Part shown: one piece after another, positions 7,400-16,530 of the stretch | How the letters are laid out: each line of letters starts with the position of its first letter | Position numbering within the stretch: position 1 is the first letter of the stretch | Source of the DNA: Streptomyces tsukubensis | GTDB taxonomy: Bacteria; Actinomycetota; Actinomycetes; Streptomycetales; Streptomycetaceae | NCBI RefSeq assembly: GCF_009296025.1 | Contig: NZ_CP045178.1 | Span: 7,006,001-7,070,000, forward strand | Direction of reading: 5' to 3' | Length of the DNA stretch: 64,000 nt | The notes under the pieces: generated by a model | Database searches by the model: none | The model's input: only the letters and a program-made list of their open reading frames with translations | What the model was told of the DNA's origin: nothing | Translations under genes and position numbers: made by a program

Positions 7400-8392
7400 A
7401 TGGGCTCACCCGGCAGGCGCGCGGCCCGTGCGGCGGTGGCGCTCGTGGCGGTGGCCGCCGCCGGGGCCGCCTGCGGCGCGCGGGACGGCGACGCCACCCG
7501 CCGGGTTCAGGGGCCTGAGCCGGTCAGGACCCCCACCATGACTGTGGTCATGGTCACGCACGCCGGGGACGGCGACACCTTCTGGGACGTCGTGCGGCGC
7601 GGGGCCCGGGACGCGGCCATCAAGGACCGGGTGCGGTTCCGATACCGCCACAGCGAGGACGGGCCCGGTCAGGCGAGCCTCATCAGGGACGCGGTGCGGG
7701 AACGGTCCGACGGGATCATCACCACCCTCGCCAAACCGGCGGAGGTACGACCGGCTCTCACGGCGGCCGTCGACGCGGGCGTCCCCGTCGTCACCGTCAA
7801 CTCCGGCGCCCGGTTCTCCAGGGAGTACGGCGCCCTCGCCCACATCGGCCAGGACGAAGGGGCCGCGGGAGAGGCGGCGGGCGATGAGCTGAACAAGCAC
7901 GGGCTGCGCAGCGCCCTCTGTGTCCTGCACGAACAGGGCAGTGTCGCCCTTGAAGAGCGGTGCGCCGGGGTCAGGAAGGCCTTCAGGGGCACGGCGCGCA
8001 ACCTCAACGTGCGAGGCACCGATCTCTCCGCGACCCGGGCCGCCATCGCCGCGCGGTTGCGCTCGGACGGCCGTATCGACGCGGTGGTGACCCTCGGGGC
8101 GCCGTTCGCCGCGGCGGCGGTGGCCGCGAAGCACGACGCGGGCAGCCGGGCGCGCGTCGGGACCTTCGACCTGAACGCGGAGGTCGTCGGGCGGCTCGGC
8201 TCGGGTACGGTCGCCTTCGCCGTCGATCAGCAGCCCTACCTCCAGGGCTACCTGGCCGTCGACCAGCTCTGGCTGCACGCAAGAGGCGCCGGAGTCGTCG
8301 GAGGCGGCAGGCCGGTCCTCACCGGGCCCACCGTCGTCACCGGGAAGGAGGTACCGCGCCTGGACAAGTACGTCGCACGCGGTACCCGCTGA
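7400..8392 (+). CDS. Sugar ABC transporter substrate-binding lipoprotein (first of two paralogues)
   Basis: A 330-residue periplasmic-binding-protein type 1 (ribose/xylose-like) protein. Residues 1-25 form a lipoprotein signal ending in Cys25 (AAAGAAC), a weak lipobox because it lacks the usual Leu/Val at -3. The mature part shares long identical stretches with the next gene (GDGDTFWD, HIGQDE, LCVLHEQG, VVTLGAPFA, FAVDQQPYLQGY), so the two arose by tandem duplication. The ATG at 7400 is used because CGAGG lies at good spacing. The upstream in-frame extension contains the promoter region and is not coding-like. It probably feeds the single permease downstream. Confidence 0.88.
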   Translation: MGSPGRRAARAAVALVAVAAAGAACGARDGDATRRVQGPEPVRTPTMTVVMVTHAGDGDTFWDVVRRGARDAAIKDRVRFRYRHSEDGPGQASLIRDAVRERSDGIITTLAKPAEVRPALTAAVDAGVPVVTVNSGARFSREYGALAHIGQDEGAAGEAAGDELNKHGLRSALCVLHEQGSVALEERCAGVRKAFRGTARNLNVRGTDLSATRAAIAARLRSDGRIDAVVTLGAPFAAAAVAAKHDAGSRARVGTFDLNAEVVGRLGSGTVAFAVDQQPYLQGYLAVDQLWLHARGAGVVGGGRPVLTGPTVVTGKEVPRLDKYVARGTR

Positions 8393-8458
8393 ACGCGCGC
8401 CCGATCGTCGTGCACGATACTTGGGCGCCGGGCCCGGAGATGACGGCCCGGAGAACGC

Positions 8459-9493
8459 ATGGAGCACAGCGAGAAGGGCAATGGCCTCGTGGCACGGATT
8501 CGGACCTGGGTGAGCATCGCACTGGCGGGGGCGCTCGGCGTGACCCTGGCAGGATGCAGCAGCACCGGTGGCAAGCGCGCCGAGGACGCCAGGAAAGCCC
8601 AGTCCGCCCAGGGCAGGGCCGCGGTCGACACCCCCCGCTGGACCGTCGCGATGGTGACGCACTCCGGCGACGGCGACACCTTCTGGGACATCGTCCAGAA
8701 CGGCGCCAAGCAGGCGGCGGTCAAGGACAACATCAAGTTCCTGTACTCGCACAGCGACCAGGGGCAGCAGCAGGCACAACTCGTCGACGCGGCCGTGGAC
8801 AAAAAGGTCGACGGGCTGATCGTGACCCTCGCCAAGCCCGGCGCCATGAAGGCGGCGGTGACCCGCGCGGTCAAGGCCGGCATCCCGGTGATCACGGTGA
8901 ACTCGGGCTCCGAGGACTCCAAGAAGTTCGGCGCCATCACCCACATCGGCCAGGACGAGACCATCGCGGGTGAGGCCGTCGGCGACGAGCTGAACAAGCG
9001 CGGCGCCAAGAAGGCCCTCTGCGTCCTGCACGAACAGGGCAACGTCGGCCACGAGCAGCGCTGCGCCGGAGCGAAGAAGAACTTCGAAGGGAAGATGCAG
9101 AACATCTACGTCACCGGCACCAACATGCCCGACGTGCAGTCCTCCATCGAGGCCAAGCTCCAGTCCGACAAGAAGATCGACGCGGTCGTCACCCTTGGTG
9201 CGCCCTTCGCCGACGCCGCGGTGAAGGCCAAGACGGACTCGGGCAGCAAGGCCGAGGTGGACACCTTCGACCTGAACGCCAAGGTCGCCTCGTCCCTCAA
9301 GGCGGGCACCCTCGGCTTCGCCGTCGACCAGCAGCCCTACCTCCAGGGCTACGAGGCCGTCGACCTCCTCTGGCTCAACCGCTACAACGCCGACGTACTC
9401 GGCGGTGGGCGACCCGTCCTCACCGGGCCGCAGGTCATCACCGAGAAGGACGCGGCGGCGCTGGAGAAGTACACGAAGCGGGAGACCCGATGA
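8459..9493 (+). CDS. Sugar ABC transporter substrate-binding lipoprotein (second paralogue)
   Basis: A 344-residue binding protein with a canonical lipobox, TLAGC (Cys33), and a type 1 periplasmic-binding fold. It is much more Lys-rich than the upstream copy, yet the pocket-forming motifs are the same (THSGDGDTFWD, GLIVTLAKP, TVNSGS, HIGQDE, DQQPYLQGY). The ATG at 8459 has GGAG about six bases upstream; the GTG at 8489 would shorten the signal peptide. The stop overlaps the permease start as ATGA, so this copy rather than the first is translationally locked to the transporter. The likely ligand is a monosaccharide or cyclitol. Confidence 0.92.
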   Translation: MEHSEKGNGLVARIRTWVSIALAGALGVTLAGCSSTGGKRAEDARKAQSAQGRAAVDTPRWTVAMVTHSGDGDTFWDIVQNGAKQAAVKDNIKFLYSHSDQGQQQAQLVDAAVDKKVDGLIVTLAKPGAMKAAVTRAVKAGIPVITVNSGSEDSKKFGAITHIGQDETIAGEAVGDELNKRGAKKALCVLHEQGNVGHEQRCAGAKKNFEGKMQNIYVTGTNMPDVQSSIEAKLQSDKKIDAVVTLGAPFADAAVKAKTDSGSKAEVDTFDLNAKVASSLKAGTLGFAVDQQPYLQGYEAVDLLWLNRYNADVLGGGRPVLTGPQVITEKDAAALEKYTKRETR

Positions 9494-10548
9494 CCGCGCA
9501 GGCCCCCGCACCCGCCCCGACCGCGCAGCCCCCGGACGAACGGCTGCTGCGCACCTCACCGCTGCGCAAAGTACTGCGCCGCCCCGAGCTGGGCTCCGTC
9601 GTCGGCGCCGCGGCCGTCTTCCTCTTCTTCGCCGTGGTCGCGGACAGCTTCCTGCGGCCGACCAGCCTCGCCACCGTGCTCTACGCCGCCTCGACCATCG
9701 GCATCATGGCGGTCCCCGTCGCGCTGCTGATGATCGGCGGCGAGTTCGACCTCTCCGCCGGTGTGATGGTGACCAGCTCCGCGCTGATCTCCTCCATGTT
9801 CAGCTATCAGATGACCGCGAACGCGTGGGTCGGCGTCGTGGTCTCCCTGCTGGTAACCCTCGCCATCGGGTTCTTCAACGGGGTGATGCTGACCCGGACG
9901 AAACTGCCCAGCTTCATCATCACCCTCGGCACCTTCCTGATGCTGACAGGGCTCAACCTCGGTCTCACCAAGCTGATCAGCGGCACGGTCTCCACCAAGA
10001 CCATCGCCGACATGGAGGGCTTCCCCTCGGCGCGCTCCCTCTTCGCCTCGCAGCTCACGCTGGGCGGCGTCGACTTCAAGGTCACCATCCTGTGGTGGTT
10101 CGCCCTCATCGCCGTAGCCACCTGGATCCTGCTGCGCACCCGCGTCGGCAACTGGATCTTCGCCGCGGGCGGTGACGCGGACGCGGCACGGGCGGTCGGC
10201 GTGCCGGTCGCCAAGACCAAGATCGGCCTCTATCTGGGGGTCGCCCTCGGTGCCTGGATCTCCGGCCAGCACCTGCTGTTCTCCTTCGACGCCGTGCAGT
10301 CGGGCGAAGGCGTCGGCAACGAGCTGATCTACATCATCGCCGCCGTCATCGGCGGCTGCCTGATCACCGGCGGCTACGGCTCCGCGATTGGCTCCGCCAT
10401 CGGCGCCCTGATCTTCGGCATGACGAGCAAGGGCATCGTCTACGCCGAGTGGAACCCCGACTGGTTCAAGTTCTTCCTCGGAGCGATGCTGCTCCTCGCC
10501 GCCCTGCTCAACGCCTGGGTGCGCAAGCGAGCGGAGGCCACCGCATGA
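9490..10548 (+). CDS. Sugar ABC transporter permease (RbsC-type)
   Basis: A 352-residue inner-membrane permease of the BPD_transp_2 family with about nine or ten hydrophobic helices. Family markers include [13 protein letters not shown] near residue 78 and the EAA-like loop [18 protein letters not shown] near 230. It starts with ATGA overlapping the binding-protein stop and ends with ATGA overlapping the ATPase start, so translation of the operon is coupled. It is expected to homodimerise in the membrane with the downstream ATPase. Confidence 0.93.
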   Translation: MTAQAPAPAPTAQPPDERLLRTSPLRKVLRRPELGSVVGAAAVFLFFAVVADSFLRPTSLATVLYAASTIGIMAVPVALLMIGGEFDLSAGVMVTSSALISSMFSYQMTANAWVGVVVSLLVTLAIGFFNGVMLTRTKLPSFIITLGTFLMLTGLNLGLTKLISGTVSTKTIADMEGFPSARSLFASQLTLGGVDFKVTILWWFALIAVATWILLRTRVGNWIFAAGGDADAARAVGVPVAKTKIGLYLGVALGAWISGQHLLFSFDAVQSGEGVGNELIYIIAAVIGGCLITGGYGSAIGSAIGALIFGMTSKGIVYAEWNPDWFKFFLGAMLLLAALLNAWVRKRAEATA

Positions 10549-11468
10549 CTTCTCCCGTCTCACCTTCAGAGCCCGCGGGGACGCCCCGCGACGACGCGCC
10601 CGCGGGGGCGACCCGCGCGGACGCGGCCAAGGCCGCCGATCCGGGCGAGGTGCGGCCCCCGCTGGTCGAACTGGACGACGTCAGCAAGTACTACGGCAAC
10701 ATCCGCGCACTCGAAGGCGTCTCCCTGGAGGTCCACTCCGGTGAGATCTCCTGCGTCCTCGGCGACAACGGCGCGGGCAAGTCCACCCTCATCAAGATCA
10801 TTTCAGGGCTGCACCAGCACGACGCGGGCACCTTCCGCATCGACGGTACGGAGACCAGGCTCGGCTCCCCGCGCGACGCCCTCGACCGGGGCATCGCCAC
10901 CGTCTACCAGGACCTGTCGGTGGTCCCGCTGATGCCGGTCTGGCGGAACTTCTTCCTCGGCTCGGAACCCCTCAAGGGCACCGTGCCCTTCCGCAGGATG
11001 GACGTGCAGTTCATGCGCGAGACCACCCGCGCCGAGCTGCTGCGCATGGGGATCGACCTGCGGGACGTCGACCAGCCCATCGGGACCCTCTCCGGCGGTG
11101 AGCGCCAGTGCGTGGCCATCGCCCGCGCCGTCTACTTCGGCGCCAAGGTCCTCGTACTCGACGAGCCCACCGCCGCTCTCGGCGTCAAGCAGTCGGGTGT
11201 CGTCCTGAAGTACGTGGCGGCGGCCCGCGACGCCGGTCTCGGTGTCGTCCTCATCACACACAACCCGCACCACGCCTACCTCGTCGGTGACAGGTTCGTC
11301 CTCCTCAAGCGCGGCACCATGGCGGGCAGCCACCTGAAGTCGGAGATCGCCCTCGACGAGCTGACCCGCCAGATGTCGGGCGGCTCCGAACTGGACGAAC
11401 TCAGCCACGAACTGGAGCGCGCGGAGGTCCCCGCACACCTCGGCGGCCACCGGGGCGACCGGGCATAA
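10545..11468 (+). CDS. Sugar ABC transporter ATP-binding protein
   Basis: A 307-residue cytoplasmic ATPase with a single nucleotide-binding domain, unlike the double-domain RbsA/XylG proteins. Walker A is GDNGAGKST (Lys79). The signature LSGGERQC begins near 182. Walker B is [12 protein letters not shown] (Asp206, Glu207), and the switch His is in LITHNPHH. An Ala/Asp/Pro-rich 40-residue N-terminal extension precedes the domain. The start ATG at 10545 overlaps the permease stop. A strong hairpin at 11519-11551 ends the operon before the ROK gene. Confidence 0.93.
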   Translation: MTSPVSPSEPAGTPRDDAPAGATRADAAKAADPGEVRPPLVELDDVSKYYGNIRALEGVSLEVHSGEISCVLGDNGAGKSTLIKIISGLHQHDAGTFRIDGTETRLGSPRDALDRGIATVYQDLSVVPLMPVWRNFFLGSEPLKGTVPFRRMDVQFMRETTRAELLRMGIDLRDVDQPIGTLSGGERQCVAIARAVYFGAKVLVLDEPTAALGVKQSGVVLKYVAAARDAGLGVVLITHNPHHAYLVGDRFVLLKRGTMAGSHLKSEIALDELTRQMSGGSELDELSHELERAEVPAHLGGHRGDRA

Positions 11469-11518
11469 CCGCGGTCCACGCCCGGGTACGGGGAAGAGGA
11501 CCAGGTCACACGTGTGGC

Positions 11519-11551
11519 GGTCGGCGGTGGCGCGGGGCGTCACCGCCGACC
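11519..11551 (+). terminator. Hairpin after the sugar importer operon
   Basis: GGTCGGCGGTG at 11519-11529 pairs perfectly with CACCGCCGACC at 11541-11551 around an 11-base loop, 51 bases after the ATPase stop and before the ROK gene. Confidence 0.65.
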
Positions 11552-11669
11552 TGCGGGGCGCGGGCCCCGTCCTCGCCGTCCGCGCGGCGGGGAATGGCAG
11601 AATCGAGGGTCGGTGGGCGCCGTCCGCCGTTGGCGACCGCCGCCGACCCCCGAGATGCACAGGGACCCG

Positions 11670-12806
11670 ATGAGCACGTATCGCGGCTCCGCCCGCGCCA
11701 CCGTCCTGCGTACGCGCACCGTCGGCACCCGCGAACGACGCTCACATCTGAGCGCTCCACGCGTCCCCACGGTCGGTATCGACATCGGTGGTACGAAAGT
11801 GATGGCGGGCGTTGTCGACGCCGACGGCGTCATCCTTGAGACCCTCCGCACCGAGACGCCCGACAAGTCCAAGAGTCCGAAGGTCGTCGAGGACACCATC
11901 ACCGAGCTGGTGCTCGACCTCTCCGACCGGCACGACGTGCACGCCGTGGGCATCGGAGCGGCCGGCTGGGTCGACGCGGAGCGCAACCGCGTCCTGTTCG
12001 CCCCGCACCTCGCCTGGCGCGACGAACCACTGCGCGACCGCCTCTCCGGCCGCCTCGCGGTACCCGTCATGGTCGACAACGACGCCAACGCCGCCGCCTG
12101 GGCCGAGTGGCGGTTCGGCGCGGGACGGGGCGAGGACCACCTCGTGATGATCACGCTGGGCACCGGCATCGGCGGCGCCATCCTTGAGGACGGCCAGGTC
12201 AAGCGCGGCAAGTTCGGCGTCGCCGGGGAATTCGGCCACATGCAGGTCGTGCCGGGCGGACACCGCTGCCCGTGCGGCAACCGAGGCTGCTGGGAGCAGT
12301 ACAGCTCGGGCAACGCCCTCGTCCGCGAGGCCCGCGAACTGGCCGCCGCCGACTCGCCCGTCGCCTACGGCATCATCGACCGCGTCGGCGGCAACATCTC
12401 CGACATCACCGGCCCCCTCATCACCGAGCTGGCCCGCGACGGCGACGCCATGTGCGTCGAACTGCTCCAGGACATCGGCCAGTGGCTCGGGGTCGGCATC
12501 GCCAACCTCGCCGCCGCGCTCGACCCGTCCTGCTTCGTGATCGGCGGCGGCGTCAGCGCGGCGGACGACCTGCTGATCGGCCCCGCCAGGGACGCCTTCC
12601 GCCGCCAGCTCACCGGCCGCGGCTACCGCCCCGAGGCCCGCATCGCCAAGGCCCAGCTCGGTCCGGAGGCGGGCATGGTCGGCGCCGCTGACCTGGCCAG
12701 GCTCGTCGCGCGCCGCTTCCGCCGTGCCAACAGGCGCCGTGTGGAACGCTACGAGCGTTACGCCCAGGCCAACCGCGCCACCCGCACCACCCAGGGACTC
12801 CAGTAA
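11670..12806 (+). CDS. ROK-family sugar kinase (glucokinase-like)
   Basis: A 378-residue ROK protein without an N-terminal helix-turn-helix, so a kinase rather than a repressor. The phosphate-binding loop is VGIDIGGTKVMAG (Asp38). The second nucleotide motif is TLGTGIGGAI. The zinc motif is C200-P-C202-GNRG-C207 with an upstream His in EFGHM. Together these indicate ATP-dependent phosphorylation of a hexose. A 30-residue basic N-terminal extension is extra. AGGGA lies just before the ATG at 11670; the ATG at 11655 is an alternative. Context suggests it phosphorylates the sugar brought in by the preceding importer. The stop TAA shares its last base with the next start. Confidence 0.9.
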   Translation: MSTYRGSARATVLRTRTVGTRERRSHLSAPRVPTVGIDIGGTKVMAGVVDADGVILETLRTETPDKSKSPKVVEDTITELVLDLSDRHDVHAVGIGAAGWVDAERNRVLFAPHLAWRDEPLRDRLSGRLAVPVMVDNDANAAAWAEWRFGAGRGEDHLVMITLGTGIGGAILEDGQVKRGKFGVAGEFGHMQVVPGGHRCPCGNRGCWEQYSSGNALVREARELAAADSPVAYGIIDRVGGNISDITGPLITELARDGDAMCVELLQDIGQWLGVGIANLAAALDPSCFVIGGGVSAADDLLIGPARDAFRRQLTGRGYRPEARIAKAQLGPEAGMVGAADLARLVARRFRRANRRRVERYERYAQANRATRTTQGLQ

Positions 12807-13381
12807 TGACCGTGCCCCGCCAGCCCCAGCCACCGGAAGACGGGGCGCACCCGGCCGAGGGCAGAAGCCGGATGATCCGCCGCAGAACGCTGACGCTCCT
12901 CATCATCGTCCTGCTCATCGGCGTGCCCGCCGGCTATCTGCTGATCTCCGCCGCGCAGAGCCGCGACAGCGGCCGTGACAAGGAGGACAAGTACTCCGCG
13001 ACCGGGCTGACCGCGGGCTGGCCCTCGAAGGTGCAGCGGCGCGTCTACGAGGTGCCGATCACCCACTACTCCAAATTCGTGGCGTACTACGAGACGAACA
13101 ACTGGAAGACCAGCAGGCTGTACGTCCAGTTCCAGACCAGCAACCACGGCCTGAGGCTGTTCCTCTCCCGCGTCGGCACCACCGAGGCCGCCCTGCACAA
13201 CGGCCGTATCACCATCAAGGACCGCGACAAGAAGATCACCGGCTGGGACTTCTCGGGGCCCGGCCCCTTCAAGGGCCTCACCCACGAGCAGAAGGACCCA
13301 CGTCCGACCCAGGACATCACCGTCGACCGCTCGGATCCGAAGCGGGCGATGGTCTACGTGGTGTCGGAGACGACCCCTTAG
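12806..13381 (+). CDS. Membrane-anchored extracytoplasmic protein of unknown function
   Basis: A 191-residue protein. A Pro-rich cytoplasmic start (1-22) is followed by basic residues and a single transmembrane helix (about 27-50, LTLLIIVLLIGVPAGYLLIS). The rest is a polar extracytoplasmic domain with many aromatic residues and Lys/Arg (HYSKFVAYYETNNW, FLSRVGTT). No family is recognised. The ATG overlaps the kinase stop (TAATG), so co-expression with the ROK kinase is likely. It could sense or bind something outside the cell, but nothing in the sequence shows this. Confidence 0.8.
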   Translation: MTVPRQPQPPEDGAHPAEGRSRMIRRRTLTLLIIVLLIGVPAGYLLISAAQSRDSGRDKEDKYSATGLTAGWPSKVQRRVYEVPITHYSKFVAYYETNNWKTSRLYVQFQTSNHGLRLFLSRVGTTEAALHNGRITIKDRDKKITGWDFSGPGPFKGLTHEQKDPRPTQDITVDRSDPKRAMVYVVSETTP

Positions 13382-13617
13382 CGGTTCCGAGACCGGCGCG
13401 GTCGTCCCTGCGGGCCCGGCGGGGGAGCGGTACGGCCGCCCGGCCGGGCGGTGGGGGGGGTGCTGCCGTCGGGCGTCCGTGATTGTCGTACCCCACCCGT
13501 AGAGTCGGAACGACCCCGCGCGAGTGCGTCGGGACACAACGCCGCTGTGTGTCGGGGAATGACACCAGGACGGCACGGGGACGACGGGATGAGGACGGAA
13601 GGCAGGTGAAGTCCGCG

Positions 13618-16530
13618 ATGCGTGAGACACCGCTCGGCACGCCGGACCACGCGCGCTCTTCCGCGCCCGCTCCGACGTCCACCACCGCCCCCCGCGCCAC
13701 CGGCGGCCCGCTCTCCGCGCGCCTCGCCGCCGTCTTCCTCCCCGCGCCCCTGCCCCGCGAAGGCAAGGTGGCGCTCTGGTCCCCCGACGGTGACCCGCTC
13801 CCCGAGGCCGCGCCGGGCGAGCCGACCGAGCTGACCGTCGTACGCGCGGGGGCCGGCGCGGACGTACGCGGCGCGGCCGTACCCGCCCTGCTGCTCTCCA
13901 TCGACGAGGCCCTGCCGCCGCTGGCGCGGGCCGGGCGCGAACCCCGCACCCACCACCCCGCCACCGCCTGCTGGGGTGCGGCGGCCCTGCACGCCCTCCG
14001 GCTGACCGCCCGCGGCCGGCTCCTTCCAGGACTCGCCGCGGACGACCTCGACGCATGGCGTGCCGGACCACTCGAATCCACCGACATCGACCACCTGCGG
14101 GCAGTCGCCGCTGCCCTCCCGCACGAAGGGTTCGCCACACCGCTCGCAGACCGCGTCCCCCTCCAGCTCCCTGAACCCGAAGCACTCGTCCGCGCCTTCC
14201 TCGACGCCGTCGCCGACACCCTGCCGCGCACCCCCGCCGCGCGCCACGTGTCGGGCGCTCCCTTCGCGGCCGGACAGCCCCAGCGGCTGCCCGGAGCCCG
14301 CGACTGGGCCGCTGAGGCGGCGGCGGGCATGGACACCGGGGTCAGGATCTCGCTCCGCCTCGACCTCGAAGCACACTCCCTCTTCGACGGCACGGGCGAG
14401 GACCGCCGGGGCGGCGCGGCGATCGTCCAGGTCCACAGCCTCGCCGACCCCACCCAGGTCATCGACGCCGCCGCCCTGTGGACCGGCGAGAGCGACGCCG
14501 GGTTCGGGCCCCGCGCCCAGGTGGACGCGGCGCTCGCCCTGCGCCGCGCCGCCCGCGTCTGGCCCCCGCTCGACCGGCTGGCCCAGATGGACGTCCCCAG
14601 CGTCCTCAGACTGTCCGAGGAGGAGCTGTACGACCTGCTCGGCCGCGCCGCCGCCCGGCTCGGCGACGCGGGAGTGGCCGTGCACTGGCCGCGCGACCTG
14701 GCGCAGGACCTCAGCGCGACCGCCGTGGTGCGCCCCGCCCCGGGCTCCGCGACGGACGGCACCGGTTTCCTTGAGACCGAGGCGCTGCTCCAGTTCCGCT
14801 GGCAGCTCGCCCTGCGCGGCGACCCGCTCAGCGAGGGCGAGATGGACATCCTCGCCGAGAGCCACAGGGCCGTGGTGCGGCTGCGTGACCAGTGGGTGGT
14901 CGTCGACCCCGAACTCGTACGCAAGGCCCGCAAGCGGGAGCTGGGCCTGCTCGACCCCGTGGACGCGCTCTCCGCCGCACTCACCGGCACCGTCGAGGTC
15001 GACGGGGAGAGCGTCGAAGCCGTACCTGTGGGCGCCCTGCGGACGCTGCGGGACCGGCTCACCGCGGGCGTCGTGCCCGCGCAGCCACCTCCCGAACTGC
15101 GCGCCACCCTCCGTGACTACCAACTCCGCGGCCTCGCCTGGCTCGACATGATGACCTCACTGGGGCTCGGCGCCTGCCTCGCCGACGACATGGGCCTCGG
15201 CAAGACCATCACCGTCATCGCCCTGCACCTGCGCAGGGCGGCACGCGACGACAGACCGGAGACCGGGCGCCCCGCCCGCCGTGCGGCGACCCTCGTGGTC
15301 TGCCCCGCCTCGCTGCTGGGGAACTGGCAGCGCGAGATCGAACGCTTCGCCCCGGGTACCCCCGTCAGGCGCTACCACGGCACCACGCGCAGCCTCGAAG
15401 AGCTGGAAGGCGGCTTCGTCCTCACCACCTACGGCACGATGCGATCGAGCGCCCCCCGGCTCGCCCAGGAGGAGTGGGGCATGGTCGTCGCCGACGAGGC
15501 CCAGCACGTGAAGAACCCGCGCAGCGCCACAGCGGTGGCGCTGCGTACCCTGACCGCCCCGGCACGGGTCGCCCTGACGGGCACCCCCGTCGAGAACAAC
15601 CTCTCCGAGCTGTGGGCCCTGCTCGACTGGACCACCCCCGGGCTGCTCGGACCGCTCGCCGCCTTCCGCTCCCGGCACGCCCGCGCCGTGGAGAACGGCG
15701 AGGACGACGATGCCGTCGAGCGGCTGGCCCGGCTGATCAGGCCCTTCCTGCTCCGCAGAAAGAAATCCGACCCGGGCATCGTGCCCGAGCTGCCGCCGAA
15801 GACGGAGACTGACCACCCTGTCCCGCTCACCCGCGAACAGGCCTCCTTGTACGAGGCGGTCGTCAGGGAGTCCATGGTGGCCATCGAAGAGTCGGAGGGC
15901 ATGGCGCGGCGCGGCCTCGTCCTCAAACTCCTCACCGCGCTCAAACAGATCTGCAACCACCCCGCGCAGTACCTGAAGGAAGGGCCCGCCCGTCTCACCG
16001 GCCGGTCGGGGAAGCTTGCCCTGCTGGACGAACTCCTCGACACCATCATGGCGGAGGACGGATCGGCCCTCGTCTTCACGCAGTACGTGGGCATGGCGAA
16101 GCTGATCTCCACGCATCTCGCGGCCCGCGCCGTCCCCGCTGAGCTCCTCCATGGCGCCACCGCCGTCCCCGAGCGCGAGAACATGGTGGACCGCTTCCAG
16201 AGCGGCCGTACGCCGGTACTCGTCCTCTCCCTCAAAGCGGCGGGCACGGGGCTCAACCTCACCCGTGCGGGCCACGTGATCCACTTCGACCGCTGGTGGA
16301 ACCCGGCCGTTGAGGAACAGGCCACCGACCGCGCCTACCGCATCGGCCAGACCCAGCCCGTGCAGGTCCACCGCCTCGTCACGGAGGGCACGGTGGAGGA
16401 CCGTATCGCCGAGATGCTCGCGGCGAAGCGGGCCCTGGCCGACGCGGTACTGGGCTCCGGCGAGGCGGCCCTGACCGAACTCACCGACCGCGACCTGTCC
16501 GACCTGGTGTCCCTGCGGAGGCAGACATGA
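13618..16530 (+). CDS. SNF2/SWI2-family DEAD-like helicase
   Basis: A 970-residue DNA-dependent ATPase. An N-terminal half of about 490 residues matches the bacterial SNF2 helicase-associated region. The C-terminal half has the two RecA-like lobes: Walker A DMGLGKT (Lys529), DEAQH box at 626-630, motif III-like LTGTPVENNLSELW, and the lobe-2 motifs FTQYVGMAKL, LSLKAAGTGLNLT and DRAYRIGQ. All catalytic motifs are intact. The ATG at 13618 has AGGTGA eight bases upstream; longer readings to 13483 cross a leader with no coding character. It overlaps the SWIM gene by ATGA, a pairing common in actinomycetes that suggests a DNA-remodelling complex. Confidence 0.94.
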   Translation: MRETPLGTPDHARSSAPAPTSTTAPRATGGPLSARLAAVFLPAPLPREGKVALWSPDGDPLPEAAPGEPTELTVVRAGAGADVRGAAVPALLLSIDEALPPLARAGREPRTHHPATACWGAAALHALRLTARGRLLPGLAADDLDAWRAGPLESTDIDHLRAVAAALPHEGFATPLADRVPLQLPEPEALVRAFLDAVADTLPRTPAARHVSGAPFAAGQPQRLPGARDWAAEAAAGMDTGVRISLRLDLEAHSLFDGTGEDRRGGAAIVQVHSLADPTQVIDAAALWTGESDAGFGPRAQVDAALALRRAARVWPPLDRLAQMDVPSVLRLSEEELYDLLGRAAARLGDAGVAVHWPRDLAQDLSATAVVRPAPGSATDGTGFLETEALLQFRWQLALRGDPLSEGEMDILAESHRAVVRLRDQWVVVDPELVRKARKRELGLLDPVDALSAALTGTVEVDGESVEAVPVGALRTLRDRLTAGVVPAQPPPELRATLRDYQLRGLAWLDMMTSLGLGACLADDMGLGKTITVIALHLRRAARDDRPETGRPARRAATLVVCPASLLGNWQREIERFAPGTPVRRYHGTTRSLEELEGGFVLTTYGTMRSSAPRLAQEEWGMVVADEAQHVKNPRSATAVALRTLTAPARVALTGTPVENNLSELWALLDWTTPGLLGPLAAFRSRHARAVENGEDDDAVERLARLIRPFLLRRKKSDPGIVPELPPKTETDHPVPLTREQASLYEAVVRESMVAIEESEGMARRGLVLKLLTALKQICNHPAQYLKEGPARLTGRSGKLALLDELLDTIMAEDGSALVFTQYVGMAKLISTHLAARAVPAELLHGATAVPERENMVDRFQSGRTPVLVLSLKAAGTGLNLTRAGHVIHFDRWWNPAVEEQATDRAYRIGQTQPVQVHRLVTEGTVEDRIAEMLAAKRALADAVLGSGEAALTELTDRDLSDLVSLRRQT

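Noticed and set aside
7406..9559. A 717-codon minus-strand frame opposite the binding-protein genes
   Set aside because: Antisense to two well-matched lipoprotein genes; its repeats only mirror the paralogy on the plus strand.
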